This document shows, piece by piece, positions 1-9,500 of a DNA stretch of 26,889 bases. Each line of letters starts with the position of its first letter. Within the stretch, counting starts at the first letter, position 1. The DNA comes from Pelomyxa schiedti (taxonomy: Eukaryota > Evosea > Pelobiontida > Pelomyxidae): the NCBI GenBank assembly GCA_020536535.1, contig JAHLWZ010000405.1:999-27887 (forward strand), given 5' to 3'. Below the pieces are notes generated by a model. It was not told the origin of the DNA and did no database searches. It saw only the letters and a list, made by a program, of their open reading frames with translations. The translations under genes and the position numbers were made by a program.

Positions 1-19
1 GACAGGGGAAGAGTCTCAC

Positions 20-546
20 CTTTAGCTTCCGGCGATTTGAACTTATCTTCAGTCTTTCCGGAAGCATGCCCAAAGTAAACAGCAAGTTTCTTCTGTGATG
101 GCGAAAGGTAACACACTCCTTATGTGAGTTAAAAAATACAGTATTTTGGTGCACTCGCTTGCCAACAACCAAAGATTAGTTTATATATCTACTAGCATTA
201 CTAGCAAACTCTTTACGGTACCCCAACGTACTAGTAGTACAGGTTTTTATTAACAACACCACAAAGCGAACTAACCAAACATGTTTGACTCGAGGATTTT
301 GTTGTAAGTTGCACCATTGCGATGTAACACCACGGCCACCAATCTCGGCGTGTCGTGTGTCACCCAGCTACTCCACGCAACAGTTCGCCCTGTGTGTGTC
401 TGTGTGAGGTAGGTGTTTATGCATAGCCGCAACACAAGGGTCGGATGAACGCACTAGGTACCGTAGTCGACCCCATTGTGGGATGTGGTCACAATGCTCA
501 GAGGCTGCTTCACCAGACCGTGCTCGCTGTCAATCGTTTCGTTCAT
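20..546 (-). CDS. Flavin reductase-like FMN-binding domain protein, 5' part (3 exons)
   Basis: Partial gene, truncated by the left window edge. Exons 462-546, 276-389 and 20-118 join in phase (85, 114 and 99 nt, every junction at phase 1); another donor (gtgag) follows at 19. The start codon at 544-546 opens MNETIDSEHGLVKQP. Exon 2 then reads GRTVAWSSWVTHDTPRLVAV and exon 3 has FGVCYLSPSQKKLAVYFGHA followed by GKTEDKF. This matches the flavin reductase (split-barrel, FMN-binding) pattern: 'vtt..dg..yG.T..w', a dPPlvav strand, then 'fgv..Ls..Q..la..Fg..SG...DKF'. Such domains bind FMN and reduce flavins with NAD(P)H or act as small FMN oxidoreductases. The 157-nt second intron is long for this locus and might hide a small exon. 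The physiological partner cannot be named. Family assignment is by motif reading only. Confidence 0.72.
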
Positions 547-883
547 CAACCGGTCTCCCCACGCAAACAAAAAAAAGTGCTTGTGTGTCAAACTAAGATC
601 AAGCAATCATGGGGGTTGTTGTTCTGGGGATCATGCGCGGGCACACACTTGTGGGTGTGGGCCCACGACTTGTTTTGTTTCATCATTCACACAAGTAAGA
701 GAGAAGCGGCGAGTCAGGCAATATATTTTCTGGGCTTGGTTCCAGGTTGTGGAATTATTATGGGTGGTTGTGTAATGTGGGGGTTGGAGGTTTGTTTGTT
801 TGTTTGTGTAGGTGTGTTACAGTGCAATGTGCGTGTGCTTTTGCTTGTGTGTGCGGATTGGGTTTGTGAGTAGTTAGGATTCA
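547..883. other. Intergenic region, derlin 3' side / flavin reductase 5' side
   Basis: About 340 bp between the start of the flavin-reductase-like gene and the derlin stop, both on the minus strand. The plus strand is strongly GT-biased (runs such as gtgtgt and tttgtttgtttgt near 770-860). An open frame on the plus strand from 445 is low-complexity and lies antisense to the flavin reductase 5' exon, so it is not called. No RNA gene or clear regulatory motif was recognised. Confidence 0.5.
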
Positions 884-1900
884 TCAGTCGGCATGTGCGC
901 CGTCTCCTCTGCCTAGTTGGTATCCCGCACCCCACTGGTATCTGGGAGGGTCAACCTGGCCTGGGGCCGCGAACTGCCCTACATCGCCGTACACGCCGGC
1001 CACGGTCCTGGGACCGGGTGGCAGCAGGTTTGTGAGCCACTGGGGCGTGCGGATCAGTGTGACGTGATGTGTGTTCGGCAGTATGTCCGCTACGAAGATG
1101 TAGGCGTGTCCAACAACTATTCCTAGAAGGTCCGGGATTGGGTTACTGCCAGTGAGAAGTCCGAAGCCGGTCATGACCCAGGGAAGGTACAGGGCTTTGA
1201 ATCTGGTATTCTGATGAGATTCGTAGGTAATGCATTGGGGGTTGGCAAGTGAACCTAATTCCAAACATGAAGGTCATAGGCGCTTCAGGGTGTTTTCTGG
1301 ACCACACATATATTATGGACATTACAATCGATCCCGATAGTACTGGCAGATTCAGCAAGAATCCAAGCAACTAGGGCAAGTTAGTATAAAATTTCTAGAA
1401 GCTCAACGCGAGTACTAGTAGCAGTATAGAGTTAAAAAGGATCATTGTGAGGTAGTCAGCAGGTCTCCCTCTGAAGTCGTCTTCCTCGAGGCTGCGTGAA
1501 TGGCGATACCTAAAGTGCCGAATTATTCAGTTGGAAAATCCTCAGTTTCTAGTGCATACAAGAAATACAGTTGAAACATGAAGTGAAAGCTAAGCTTCCA
1601 TAAGAAGAAGCAAGTAAAAATTCTCCACACCTTAGAAAACTCTCAACGGGTGTGTATACAGTTTTTAAGGAGGCAAACCTGCAAATACCGAAAAACGGCG
1701 TCGAAGCTGAGCAATAGCCTCTCCACGGAAATCAAACCAAAACTGGCCGCAAGCGTAAATCCACCATGCAGTGAGATCTACCAAGGGAAATAGTGAGGGG
1801 TATGTTGTGGTAATTTCTTTTTTTTTGTCTCTGTCCACTTTCACACCTGCCATTTTGTAACTTGCGGTACCGTCGCCCACCACGCCGAGATGTCGCCCAT
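884..1900 (-). CDS. DERL: Derlin (Der1-like ERAD rhomboid pseudoprotease)
   Basis: Six exons join in phase: 1847-1900, 1679-1777, 1560-1630, 1416-1509, 1255-1370 and 884-1202, coding 250 aa, against about 250 for animal derlin-1. Introns are 45-69 nt. Derlins are multispanning ER membrane proteins that form part of the retrotranslocation channel and recruit p97/Cdc48 in ER-associated degradation. Landmarks: N-terminal MGDISAWWATVP; the derlin WR motif in VWRIFTCFF; LYFLYR; the signature block FRGRPADYLTMILF; MSIIYVWSRKHPEAP; and RFKALYLPWVMTGF. The C-terminus RYQWGAGYQLG matches the SHP box that binds p97. The rhomboid catalytic Ser/His are absent, as expected for a derlin. The stop lies 337 bp from the next minus-strand gene. 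All boundaries follow alignment to known derlins, so the identification is very secure. Confidence 0.94.
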
Positions 1901-2229
1901 TGCTTGTTGTTATGAGATTGTTCCTCTATATCACTGTTCTAACAATCGTTAAATTTCCGCAAACGACCACGTCACCCACCCGCCGTCCGATGCCACCCGA
2001 TTATTATTTTTCGTGTGACTCCAATCAAGACTCAAGAACATGACCCTTGCCCTTGGAAGGGCAGTAGTGCCAGACAAAAACCAATACAGGAACACCAACA
2101 GGTAGATGTGGGTAGGTAAGACCACGATCAGATCCCAGTGTATCACTAGTGTTTCGGTGAAGATCAGGTCCCACAATTTCCGGTTGGTTCCGGGGGTTTT
2201 TTTTCGGGGCTCAGTTGAAGGAAGAACTC
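1901..2229. promoter_or_regulatory. Divergent intergenic region between derlin and U2 snRNA
   Basis: This 329-bp region separates the minus-strand derlin start from the plus-strand U2 gene and should hold both promoters. A run of eight T followed by cggggctcag lies about 30 nt before the U2 5' end. I recognise no canonical proximal sequence element or TATA box at a fixed distance. No coding exon is apparent on either strand. Confidence 0.4.
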
Positions 2230-2434
2230 ATACCTTCTCGGCCTTTTGGCTAAGATCAAGTGTAGTATCTGTTCTTTTCAGCTTAATATCTGAAAGCTGC
2301 CCATTGGGTGGCATCGATATTAAACTTATTTTTTGTGGGGTTGTTGGGGGTGTCCTCTTGGTGGTGGGGCTTGCTCTGCCGCCAAGCTGGGTGCCCTCCT
2401 GATTGCCCAGGCACTGCACTGCCGCCTCGTGTGG
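2230..2434 (+). ncRNA. RNU2: U2 spliceosomal snRNA
   Basis: The first ~70 nt match the universal U2 core: ataccttctcggcctttt, ggctaagatcaagtgtag, tatctgttc. The branch-point-recognition sequence GTAGTA is at 2262-2267. Stem-loop IIb is GCTGCCC-att-GGGTGGC (2296-2312). The Sm site ATTTTTTG is at 2328-2335. Stem-loop III closes on the conserved ggcttgctct loop (about 2357-2385), and stem-loop IV holds GGCACTGCACTGCC (2410-2423), the analogue of the vertebrate ggtattgcagtacc loop. The 5' end is set by homology; the 3' end (about 2434) is approximate. Total length of about 205 nt is close to the usual ~190. The branch-recognition sequence is complementary to the CTAAC-type branch sites in the introns here. 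An open frame (2333-2540) overlaps the 3' half but is not coding. Confidence 0.95.
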
Positions 2435-2539
2435 TCAGCCCCACTCTCATCAATGAACAAAAAACCGACTTGGCCTTCAACTAACAATCAATCAATCAAA
2501 GAGCAACAATCACAGAGACTATTAACGAAACACCCACCA

Positions 2540-3835
2540 ATGATCCGGTCGATTACGCTACTCGACGTTCGAAAGCAATTTCTTGCGGCGTGCATGGGCA
2601 CACACGAAAGGTGCGGGAGAATGATGACGTCATCGTCACCGCCGTCGGGGGTGGTGGAGGCCACGGGTGGGCAGTTGCAGACTGTGGTTGTGATCGGGAT
2701 GGTTCTTAGGCTTGTGTGGGACTGGGTCATCAACTGTGGCCCCGTCAGGTTCTTCTCTGTTCCTGTGCATTCATTGTGGCCAAGGTACAAGAACCAGACG
2801 CCACTTTGCACTCGGTCAGCGTCCTCGTTGTTCACTTTTGGAGTGTCACTTGTGACCCTTGGTGTGGTTCCAAATCACACCAAATTGTGGAGATTTGAGA
2901 GTGAGTCCAGGAACCGTAAGGTTCGTGTTATGGTTGGTGCGAATCAGCAGTTTTACCAGTCTAGGACAGTGGTGCCTGGGTACCGTGAGTGTGGCCATGT
3001 TGGGAGAGTTGTTGATGAGTGTGTGTGGGCTGACGGCAGGTGTGATTCAGAGAATACCGTAGTGTGGGAAATTGAGGGGTTGTCCTATGCTTCAAGTGGT
3101 GTAAATCACAGGTGGTGGGTTTTGCGCGACAACATTGCAGACGAATCATTAGTTATTAATTTGCACCAGCAACACCATTCTGTGAAGGATTTGCAGAGAG
3201 CCATCCGGACTCCGTTTCGCAATCCCTGTAGAATACACATTTTTATGAATCACACTAATGGCGACGAAGCTGTATTCGTTTCCCAGGATCGGCATTGCGT
3301 GGAAATCATAGTTTCCAATCTGGGCAAGATGTGGTCTACACAAGAATTCAGTTCAATAAGCATTACAAAGTGTCTGCTTTCAGGAACTGAGCTATGTTGC
3401 ATTGGCCAGGTTCTGGTTCTCAAAACGCAATTGGATACATATGCCTTCATTGTGATGTCACACAGAAGCCGTGATTCAATTATAAGCCAGTACATGCAGT
3501 CTAATGAACTCCAAAATCCGCAATCTGTCCACCACTACAAAAGAACTCCTGGCCAGGAACCCACTCTGTCACAGCTCAGCGAGAGCCTATATTGTGTATC
3601 CACTTCCACGTCTTTTGAAATTTGGGACTGCAACAGCCCCAACAGTGCCATCAGGGTTATTGACAACCAAAGTGATGACTGCAATATGATTGTTGGTCAT
3701 ACTGGATTCCTGTTTCAAATCCGGGATGATTCCATTATAGTCTCTGAGTACACTTCTGGTGTTCACATTCTTAGGCTTCCTGTTCTCAGTGAATATCGCC
3801 ACGAGTTTGCATCAATCTTTTCTTTCGTGCTGTGA
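2540..3835 (+). CDS. WD/propeller-like orphan family protein, copy 1
   Basis: Single-exon gene, 431 aa. The start at 2540 is chosen because its N-terminus (MIRSITLLDVRKQFLAACM) aligns with that of the downstream paralogue; an upstream in-frame ATG at 2453 would begin almost at the U2 3' end. I do not recognise a named family. Visible features: a short conserved head (QFLAACMGTHERCGR), a hydrophobic block VLRLVWDWVINCGPVRFFSV, then SSLFTFGVSLVTLGVVPNHT, and a C-terminal half with WD/propeller-like strands (SESLYCVS, FEIWDCN, MIVGHTGFLFQIRDDS, HILRLPV). A beta-propeller fold is plausible but inferred. The gene begins about 105 nt after U2 and ends 98 nt before its paralogue. No signal peptide or catalytic motif is seen. 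The lack of introns contrasts with the neighbouring conserved genes. Confidence 0.8.
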   Translation: MIRSITLLDVRKQFLAACMGTHERCGRMMTSSSPPSGVVEATGGQLQTVVVIGMVLRLVWDWVINCGPVRFFSVPVHSLWPRYKNQTPLCTRSASSLFTFGVSLVTLGVVPNHTKLWRFESESRNRKVRVMVGANQQFYQSRTVVPGYRECGHVGRVVDECVWADGRCDSENTVVWEIEGLSYASSGVNHRWWVLRDNIADESLVINLHQQHHSVKDLQRAIRTPFRNPCRIHIFMNHTNGDEAVFVSQDRHCVEIIVSNLGKMWSTQEFSSISITKCLLSGTELCCIGQVLVLKTQLDTYAFIVMSHRSRDSIISQYMQSNELQNPQSVHHYKRTPGQEPTLSQLSESLYCVSTSTSFEIWDCNSPNSAIRVIDNQSDDCNMIVGHTGFLFQIRDDSIIVSEYTSGVHILRLPVLSEYRHEFASIFSFVL

Positions 3836-3933
3836 ACTACCCCACCACAACAAGATAAGCAATAGTAAAAAATGAATGCATCAAGTTAACAGCCATCAAT
3901 TTCACGTAAAGTGTCCATAAAAGGATACCCTAG

Positions 3934-5238
3934 ATGAGCAACAAGGAAGAAGCGATGGCAGTACTTGACGTTCGAACGCAATTTCTTGCGGCGTGCATGA
4001 GCACGCACAAGAGGTGCGGGAGGGTGATGACGTCATCATCACCGTCGTCGGGGGTGGCAGAGGCCACGGGTGGGCAGTTGCAACCAACAACCGTGACGGC
4101 GGTTGTTGTGATTGGGACGGTTCTGAGGCTTGTGTGGGACTGGGTCATCAACTGTGGCCCCGTCAGGTTCTTCTCTGTTCCTGTGTATTCACGAGGCACG
4201 AATGCCAGCATCCATCCACTTTTCACAGAGTCAGCATCCTCGTTGTTCACGTTTGGGGTGTCACTAGCGACCCTCGGTGTGGTCCCGAATCACACGAGGT
4301 CGTGGAGGTGCAGGATCCCCCCAAGGAGTGCTGCGATCCACTTGATGATTGGCGCAAATCAGCACCTGTATCAGTCAATGACTGTTGTACCTTATAATAT
4401 CACCTCCGCTCACATTGGAAGAGTGGGGGATGAATGTGTGTGTGGGGGAGGAAGCGGTGCTTCTGATGGTAATGTGGCAGCGGTACTCTATAGCTATAAT
4501 TATTCAAGTGGTGTCAATCACAAGTGGTGGGTGATCGGTGATAACGCATCAAATCATTTCAGGGTAATGCTTTTGGACCAGCAATCCAAGAAAGAAAGCA
4601 TAGCCATTCCGTTTCGAAATTCCCAGCCTGTGGATGTTTTTATGAATCAGGTTAACCATGATGAAGCTGTATTTGTTTCCGAAGGCCTGGACCTCGCCTG
4701 CATTGAAATCACAGTTGCAAACCTAGATCACCTATGGTCACAACAAGTACTTGGCTCAACAACTACTACAAGGTTACTGATGTCAGCCGAAACTGTTAAT
4801 AGCCTACTTTTCATTTGCCCAGTACTGGTTCTCAAAACACAATTGAAGAGATATGCCTTTGTGGTTCTTACACACAAGAACTCTGGAGCCACTCAGCTTT
4901 TTCAGTGCTTACAGTCTTATGAAGCAGACCCCAATCTCTGTCAGAGGAACTACGGAGAGGAAGCTGCACTCTCACAGCTCAGTGAGAGTCTCTACTGTGT
5001 ATCACATATCAAAGGGTGTGAAATTTGGGACTGCAACAACACCCACAACGCCATCAGGGCCATTGACCCCGGCGATTGCTGCCAAAACATCGTCGGTCAC
5101 TCTGGGTTCTTGCTCCACGTGAGGGACGATGGCCACATCGCAGTCACTGACTACGCTTCAGGTGCCGAGGTGCTGAGGCTCCTTGTTCCCAGAGAGAACC
5201 GCCACCAGGTTGGGGCAATGTTTTCTTTCATTCTCTGA
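3934..5238 (+). CDS. WD/propeller-like orphan family protein, copy 2
   Basis: Single-exon gene, 434 aa, a tandem paralogue of the preceding gene along its whole length. It shares QFLAACMSTHKRCGR near the N-terminus, VWDWVINCGPVRFFSVPV, SSLFTFGVSLATLGVVPNHT, the SGVNHKWWV block, VLVLKTQL, ALSQLSESLYCVS, EIWDCN, and the final GHSGFLLHVRDD and EVLRLLV strands. Nucleotide similarity is highest in the first 250 nt and decays in the middle, as expected for a duplication followed by partial homogenisation. The internal Thr/Val-rich stretch (QPTTVTAVVVIG) differs from copy 1. No function can be assigned. The repeating W-D and G-H residues in the C-terminal half are compatible with a degenerate WD40 propeller. 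The start ATG at 3934 lies 98 nt after the previous stop. Confidence 0.8.
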   Translation: MSNKEEAMAVLDVRTQFLAACMSTHKRCGRVMTSSSPSSGVAEATGGQLQPTTVTAVVVIGTVLRLVWDWVINCGPVRFFSVPVYSRGTNASIHPLFTESASSLFTFGVSLATLGVVPNHTRSWRCRIPPRSAAIHLMIGANQHLYQSMTVVPYNITSAHIGRVGDECVCGGGSGASDGNVAAVLYSYNYSSGVNHKWWVIGDNASNHFRVMLLDQQSKKESIAIPFRNSQPVDVFMNQVNHDEAVFVSEGLDLACIEITVANLDHLWSQQVLGSTTTTRLLMSAETVNSLLFICPVLVLKTQLKRYAFVVLTHKNSGATQLFQCLQSYEADPNLCQRNYGEEAALSQLSESLYCVSHIKGCEIWDCNNTHNAIRAIDPGDCCQNIVGHSGFLLHVRDDGHIAVTDYASGAEVLRLLVPRENRHQVGAMFSFIL

Positions 5239-5631
5239 GAGAGAGACATAAATCTAATCCTTCCTAAAACAACAACCCAAGGGACAAACCTGTTTGTTTC
5301 TTTTTGCAAGTCGACAGTCTTCCCTCTCGTCATCCATCAGAGTAACTTCGTCGGCGAAAAAAAAAAAAAAATAAAACACAACAAACAAGAGTCTGGGGAG
5401 ATGGTGCGTTGCGCGATGTGGTTTGATTGTTGTTGTTCGCGTGTCGTATCGTGTCGTGTCGTGGTTCTAGCGACACGTGTTGTGTTGCGTCGTTGTATCG
5501 ACGTCGTAGTGTTACCACACAGTCCAATACAACAACCAAACGACGTCGACGAAAAAAAAAAAACACTTCCCGCAACAGTAACCAACAACAACAACAACTG
5601 CTACTGATAGGGAGACGAAGAGGGCCACATC
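5239..5631. other. Intergenic region with paired poly-A blocks
   Basis: This 393-bp region between the second WD-like gene and the proteasome gene must contain the latter's promoter and 5' UTR. It holds two similar blocks, cgtcggcg followed by a run of 15 A (from about 5350) and cgtcgacg followed by 12 A (from about 5543). Between them is a low-complexity stretch of cgtgtcgtgtcgtg type. No coding exon with splice signals was found. Confidence 0.45.
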
Positions 5632-6509
5632 ATGGGATACAACGGGGGGAGCGTCCTCGCAATGGCCGGAAAGAACTGCGTGGGAATTGCTTGTGATACA
5701 AGGTTCGGTATACGCAACACCACCGTTGGCACTTCCTTCCCAAAGGTACTTTTTAAAAAATTCAAGGGATGGGCTATTTGTGCATTCAAACTGTTTTATT
5801 TCATTTAACGACATTGATTAAATGAAGGTGTTCAAAATGACTGACCGCTGTTTTATTGGAATGTACGGTCTTGTATCAGACATACAGACTGTGTACGCTC
5901 AAACCTTCATTACTATGCATTGTGTCGACTAAGCACTGTTTGACAGTTACAAAGAACTTCGATTTAAGGCTAATTTGTACAAGCTGAAAGAGGAGCGAGA
6001 GATGCAACCAAAAGTCTTCTCATCTGTAACTGCAAATTTCTTGTACTCGCGAAGGTAAGCAAGCATATCTTCACCCCACTCTCTAACAACTCCCAAGGTT
6101 TGGCCCGTATTTTGTGGAGCCCGTAATCTGTGGTCTTGATGCCGATAATAAACCCTTCCTCTCGGGTCTTGATTTGATCGGGGCACCTGTTTTTGCCCCA
6201 GACTTTGTTGCATCTGGCGGATCTGTGGACTCCCTCTTTGGAATGTGTGAGTCCTTGTGGCGGCCGGACATGGTACTCTTTTTTCTTCACTTAACATTCA
6301 GCATCTCAACAAGAAATAAGGAACCGGACGATCTCTTTGAGACCCTTTCTCAATGTCTCATGGCTGCTGTGGACCGGGATGCATTCAGTGGATGGGGTGG
6401 CATTGTACACATAATGTGTGTATCAACTCCAATGTTTACAATACTAACACAAACCAACAGAACCCCGACATCGATCACTTCCAAGTTCTTAAGAACAAGA
6501 CAAGACTAA
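5632..6509 (+). CDS. PSMB3: 20S proteasome subunit beta type-3
   Basis: Six exons join in phase: 5632-5745, 5828-5892, 5947-6054, 6098-6272, 6321-6415 and 6461-6509, giving 201 aa (family about 205). Introns are 82, 54, 43, 48 and 45 nt. The product is a structural subunit of the beta ring of the 20S core. Beta-3 has no propeptide or N-terminal catalytic Thr, and none is seen here. Diagnostic stretches: [111 protein letters not shown]. The acceptor of intron 4 was set at 6320 because the earlier AG at 6313 would introduce a stop. The gene is convergent with the kelch/F-box gene, only 86 nt away. Confidence 0.96.
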
Positions 6510-6595
6510 ACTTTTATTGATTTTGAGTGTCATTACTCCTTGGTTTCTTTCTTCCAGTATCCCGTTCCATACCTTTTGTTTTGTGATTTGGTGGG

Positions 6596-9500
6596 TTAAT
6601 TACAACACAATACATACATCATATCAGCACGAGGGTATTTTTCCCTCATCACGGGGCCACAATCTTTCCCCAGAGTGCACACAAGCACGGAGTTGATAAT
6701 CACGCTGTGATCAGGTTCCTATGGTAGAATGATCAGGTCTCCCTAATAAAACCTGGATGGTTCCCATTCCACTATCAACATAACATAATGTGGCCGTTTG
6801 AAAAACGGAAAAGTATACACACCTCAGGACCACCCTCAAGAACAAAGTTATAGAGGGTTCCAACATTGAAAACATCACGCAACACAGCGTCCTTGTGATC
6901 ACATGCCCTGACCCACTCCCCTGTGTATTTTTGTGGTGGTTGGTAAAAATGCATAACCTAGCAGTAGGGAATAGTATTAGTTAACAATCAATACCTCCGC
7001 AATGACCATCAACGGGTGGTTGATGCTGTTGCCACACAGGGTGGCCTGTTGTGAGCCCGATTCCATTGATGAAGACCAACCGCATTGGGTTGGTTCTCTT
7101 GGATGACTCTACCAGGGCAACTGCGCGGCCCCGGTTTTTCTCAGTCATCACACAGTCTCCGGGTTGGATACTGCAAACTGGCCTGTGTGTGATGTGCAGT
7201 GTTATTGTGAGGGTTTGATGAGTGATGTGGGTAGGGAGCTACTTTGTTGTGCCATCATACATAAGAACTTGGCCATTTCCGAGGAAGCAACCAGAGTTTA
7301 CTGGACCCTGTGAGTGGTGATGTGTAAGTGGAATCCGAGTCACATGGTAATGTGTGAAGAGGGGATTGTGCATACACTCCAAGTAGAAACGGGAGCGGTG
7401 GGAACCAACGGAAATGGATTTTTCCACACCGGGATGCCTGTGGAGTGTCAGTTAAACCGTATTGACGTGCAGTTGCATGTACACAGCGGTCTCAGGCCGG
7501 TGCCCCCGCGTAATACAACAGGAAGAAATTTCTTCCACACTTCATCCTTGGCACAGATGTGGTATAATTCTTTTGAGACCTGGGGTGTGATTACAACAGA
7601 AAGCTTGAAAGGGGGAATTACTGCTCCCAGCCGGCAAATGTCATCCATGCCCAAATATGTTGTTACGTGAATCCAGAGGTGTGGAGGAAAAAGCTGAAAT
7701 GCGGACAAAGTGGCGTCGGATGAAAGTGTGCTTGCTTTGCTGAGTGTTGAAAGAGAATGCCGGTCTGTAACATTGGTCCCTGGAAATAGTGATGGTGTGA
7801 CTGAAATGTGTCCATCACTCAGTATTCCACTGTTTGCTGACCGTTGCATTCCACTGGTGATGATGATGTGATTTCTCCAGGCCGTGATCCCAAAAAACTA
7901 CAATACATTTTAATACCCACATAAGGAAAGAGCTCACTCAACCTCTCTTGCAGTGGGAGACATTTGCATTTCCATCTTCTTCCAAGTGAAGGTATTTGTG
8001 TCAAAACTTGTTGTTCATCAACCAAAATATGTGAAGGAAAACATACTGAAAAAGTTCACATTGTGGGTTCGCGTTTGAGGAACCAACAAACATGAATGTG
8101 TCGTTGTTGAGTAAACACCCTGCATGACCTCTTTGCGGCGTTGGTGGCGTTCCATGACAAGGTATTAGGGTCCATTTCGCTTTCCCTGCCGCTGATGCCG
8201 TGGCAAGATCAACTGCCCAAACATCATTGTATTTCTCACCATCGTTTCCAAGGCCACAGAGAACTACCATCACTCCGTTTCTGGGGATTAATGAGTCAAA
8301 AGAGATATGTAAAAGAGATTATTTTACTTGCAATATGCACTGTGATGGTATCGCTCTCTGGGAGCAGCGCCTTGCGGGGGCAATTCCTTCCAAACCTTTT
8401 TGTTTATATCAAACTCTGTGACGGGAGGTCAAAGAAAGTATCTGAAGGACATAACAGAAGTGGAAGCTTACCATAAAGCCCATCAATAGCTACATGTGAC
8501 GTAGATCCACCAAAGAGATACAGTTTTTTGTTATGGCTGATCACTTCAGTTAGTGTGCTCCTAAAGTGAGGTAACATACAACACCAGAGTGCCACCATAA
8601 CTTTCCGGTGGGGCTTTCGATTTTGCCGGTTTAATGATTTCCAAACGAGATTTAGCAGCATCAAAGACCATCAGCTTATTTTCAGTGCCGCGGGCATATG
8701 TTCCACCAAAGAAATAAACAAGTTGACCGCTCATTGCAGTACAGTACGCAGGAAATTGAGGAAATCCTTCGCAAGGTAGTCTTTGCCAGCCGGTCTCCTG
8801 TGTTATTGGTGTCCTTGGAGGGAGTTCTAAATAAAACCCCGCTTCAATTTGGTTGGTGCGATCACGACCACTAAAATGATAGAGACGATCTGCATAAACG
8901 GTGCAAACATGGGAATACCTGGGGGGAAAAAAAAATTAGGAGAAAAAAAGAGATAATTGAGAGAGAACAGGCCAAAGACTGGAGTGTAACCTGGAACCCC
9001 AAGGAACGGTTCCCATCTATCTCCTTGCATCTCAATTTTTCTCTCAAGAGCCTGCACCAATAGATTGCATAATATGTGAGCTCCAGCAGGATTTGTGGCA
9101 TTGAATTCGAAATAACAAACAGCACCAATTCGTTTTGCTTCCTGATTTTTATGGTTGGCACAGGAAACAAATTCATTACAGAGTATACCTCGATGCACTG
9201 TTGGCGTGGAACAGTTGTTGGTGTTTCAGGGTTTTCGTTGGTGCCAACCAGAAAGACAGGTGTAAATCGTTTGTTATTCCAAACTTCAGGGAACCACTAG
9301 ATAAGATAAATAACCAATACAAAACAAAAGGAAATAGAACTTGACTGGAAATGGAGCACAGTGAAGAAGCTGAGTGGAGTGAAAAGCACAGGACAGTTAC
9401 ATCAGAGATCGCACTGTATCTGGGCCTATTCCAGTCAGCCCACATATTTGATACATCTTTATGCGGTGAAATGAATCAATTTAAAGTGTCTTAAAAATGG

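Noticed and set aside
481-600. Box C/D-like sequence (tgatgaac, ctctgag) on the minus strand, resembling a snoRNA or U3 end
   Set aside because: The stretch is explained as the first coding exon (MNETIDSEHG...) and no U3 5' domain or terminal stem could be found.
445-873. 142-aa plus-strand open frame
   Set aside because: GT-rich low-complexity, antisense to the well-supported 5' exon of the flavin-reductase-like gene, no recognisable motif.
2333-2539. N-terminal extension of the first WD-like gene into the U2 region
   Set aside because: It would translate U2 stem-loops III and IV; the paralogue starts at the equivalent of 2540.
8537-8579. A 19-nt intron (ending at 8561) in the kelch region
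   Set aside because: Using the later acceptor gives a 43-nt intron with a ctaac branch site and the better kelch strand GGTLVFHNKKLYLFGG.
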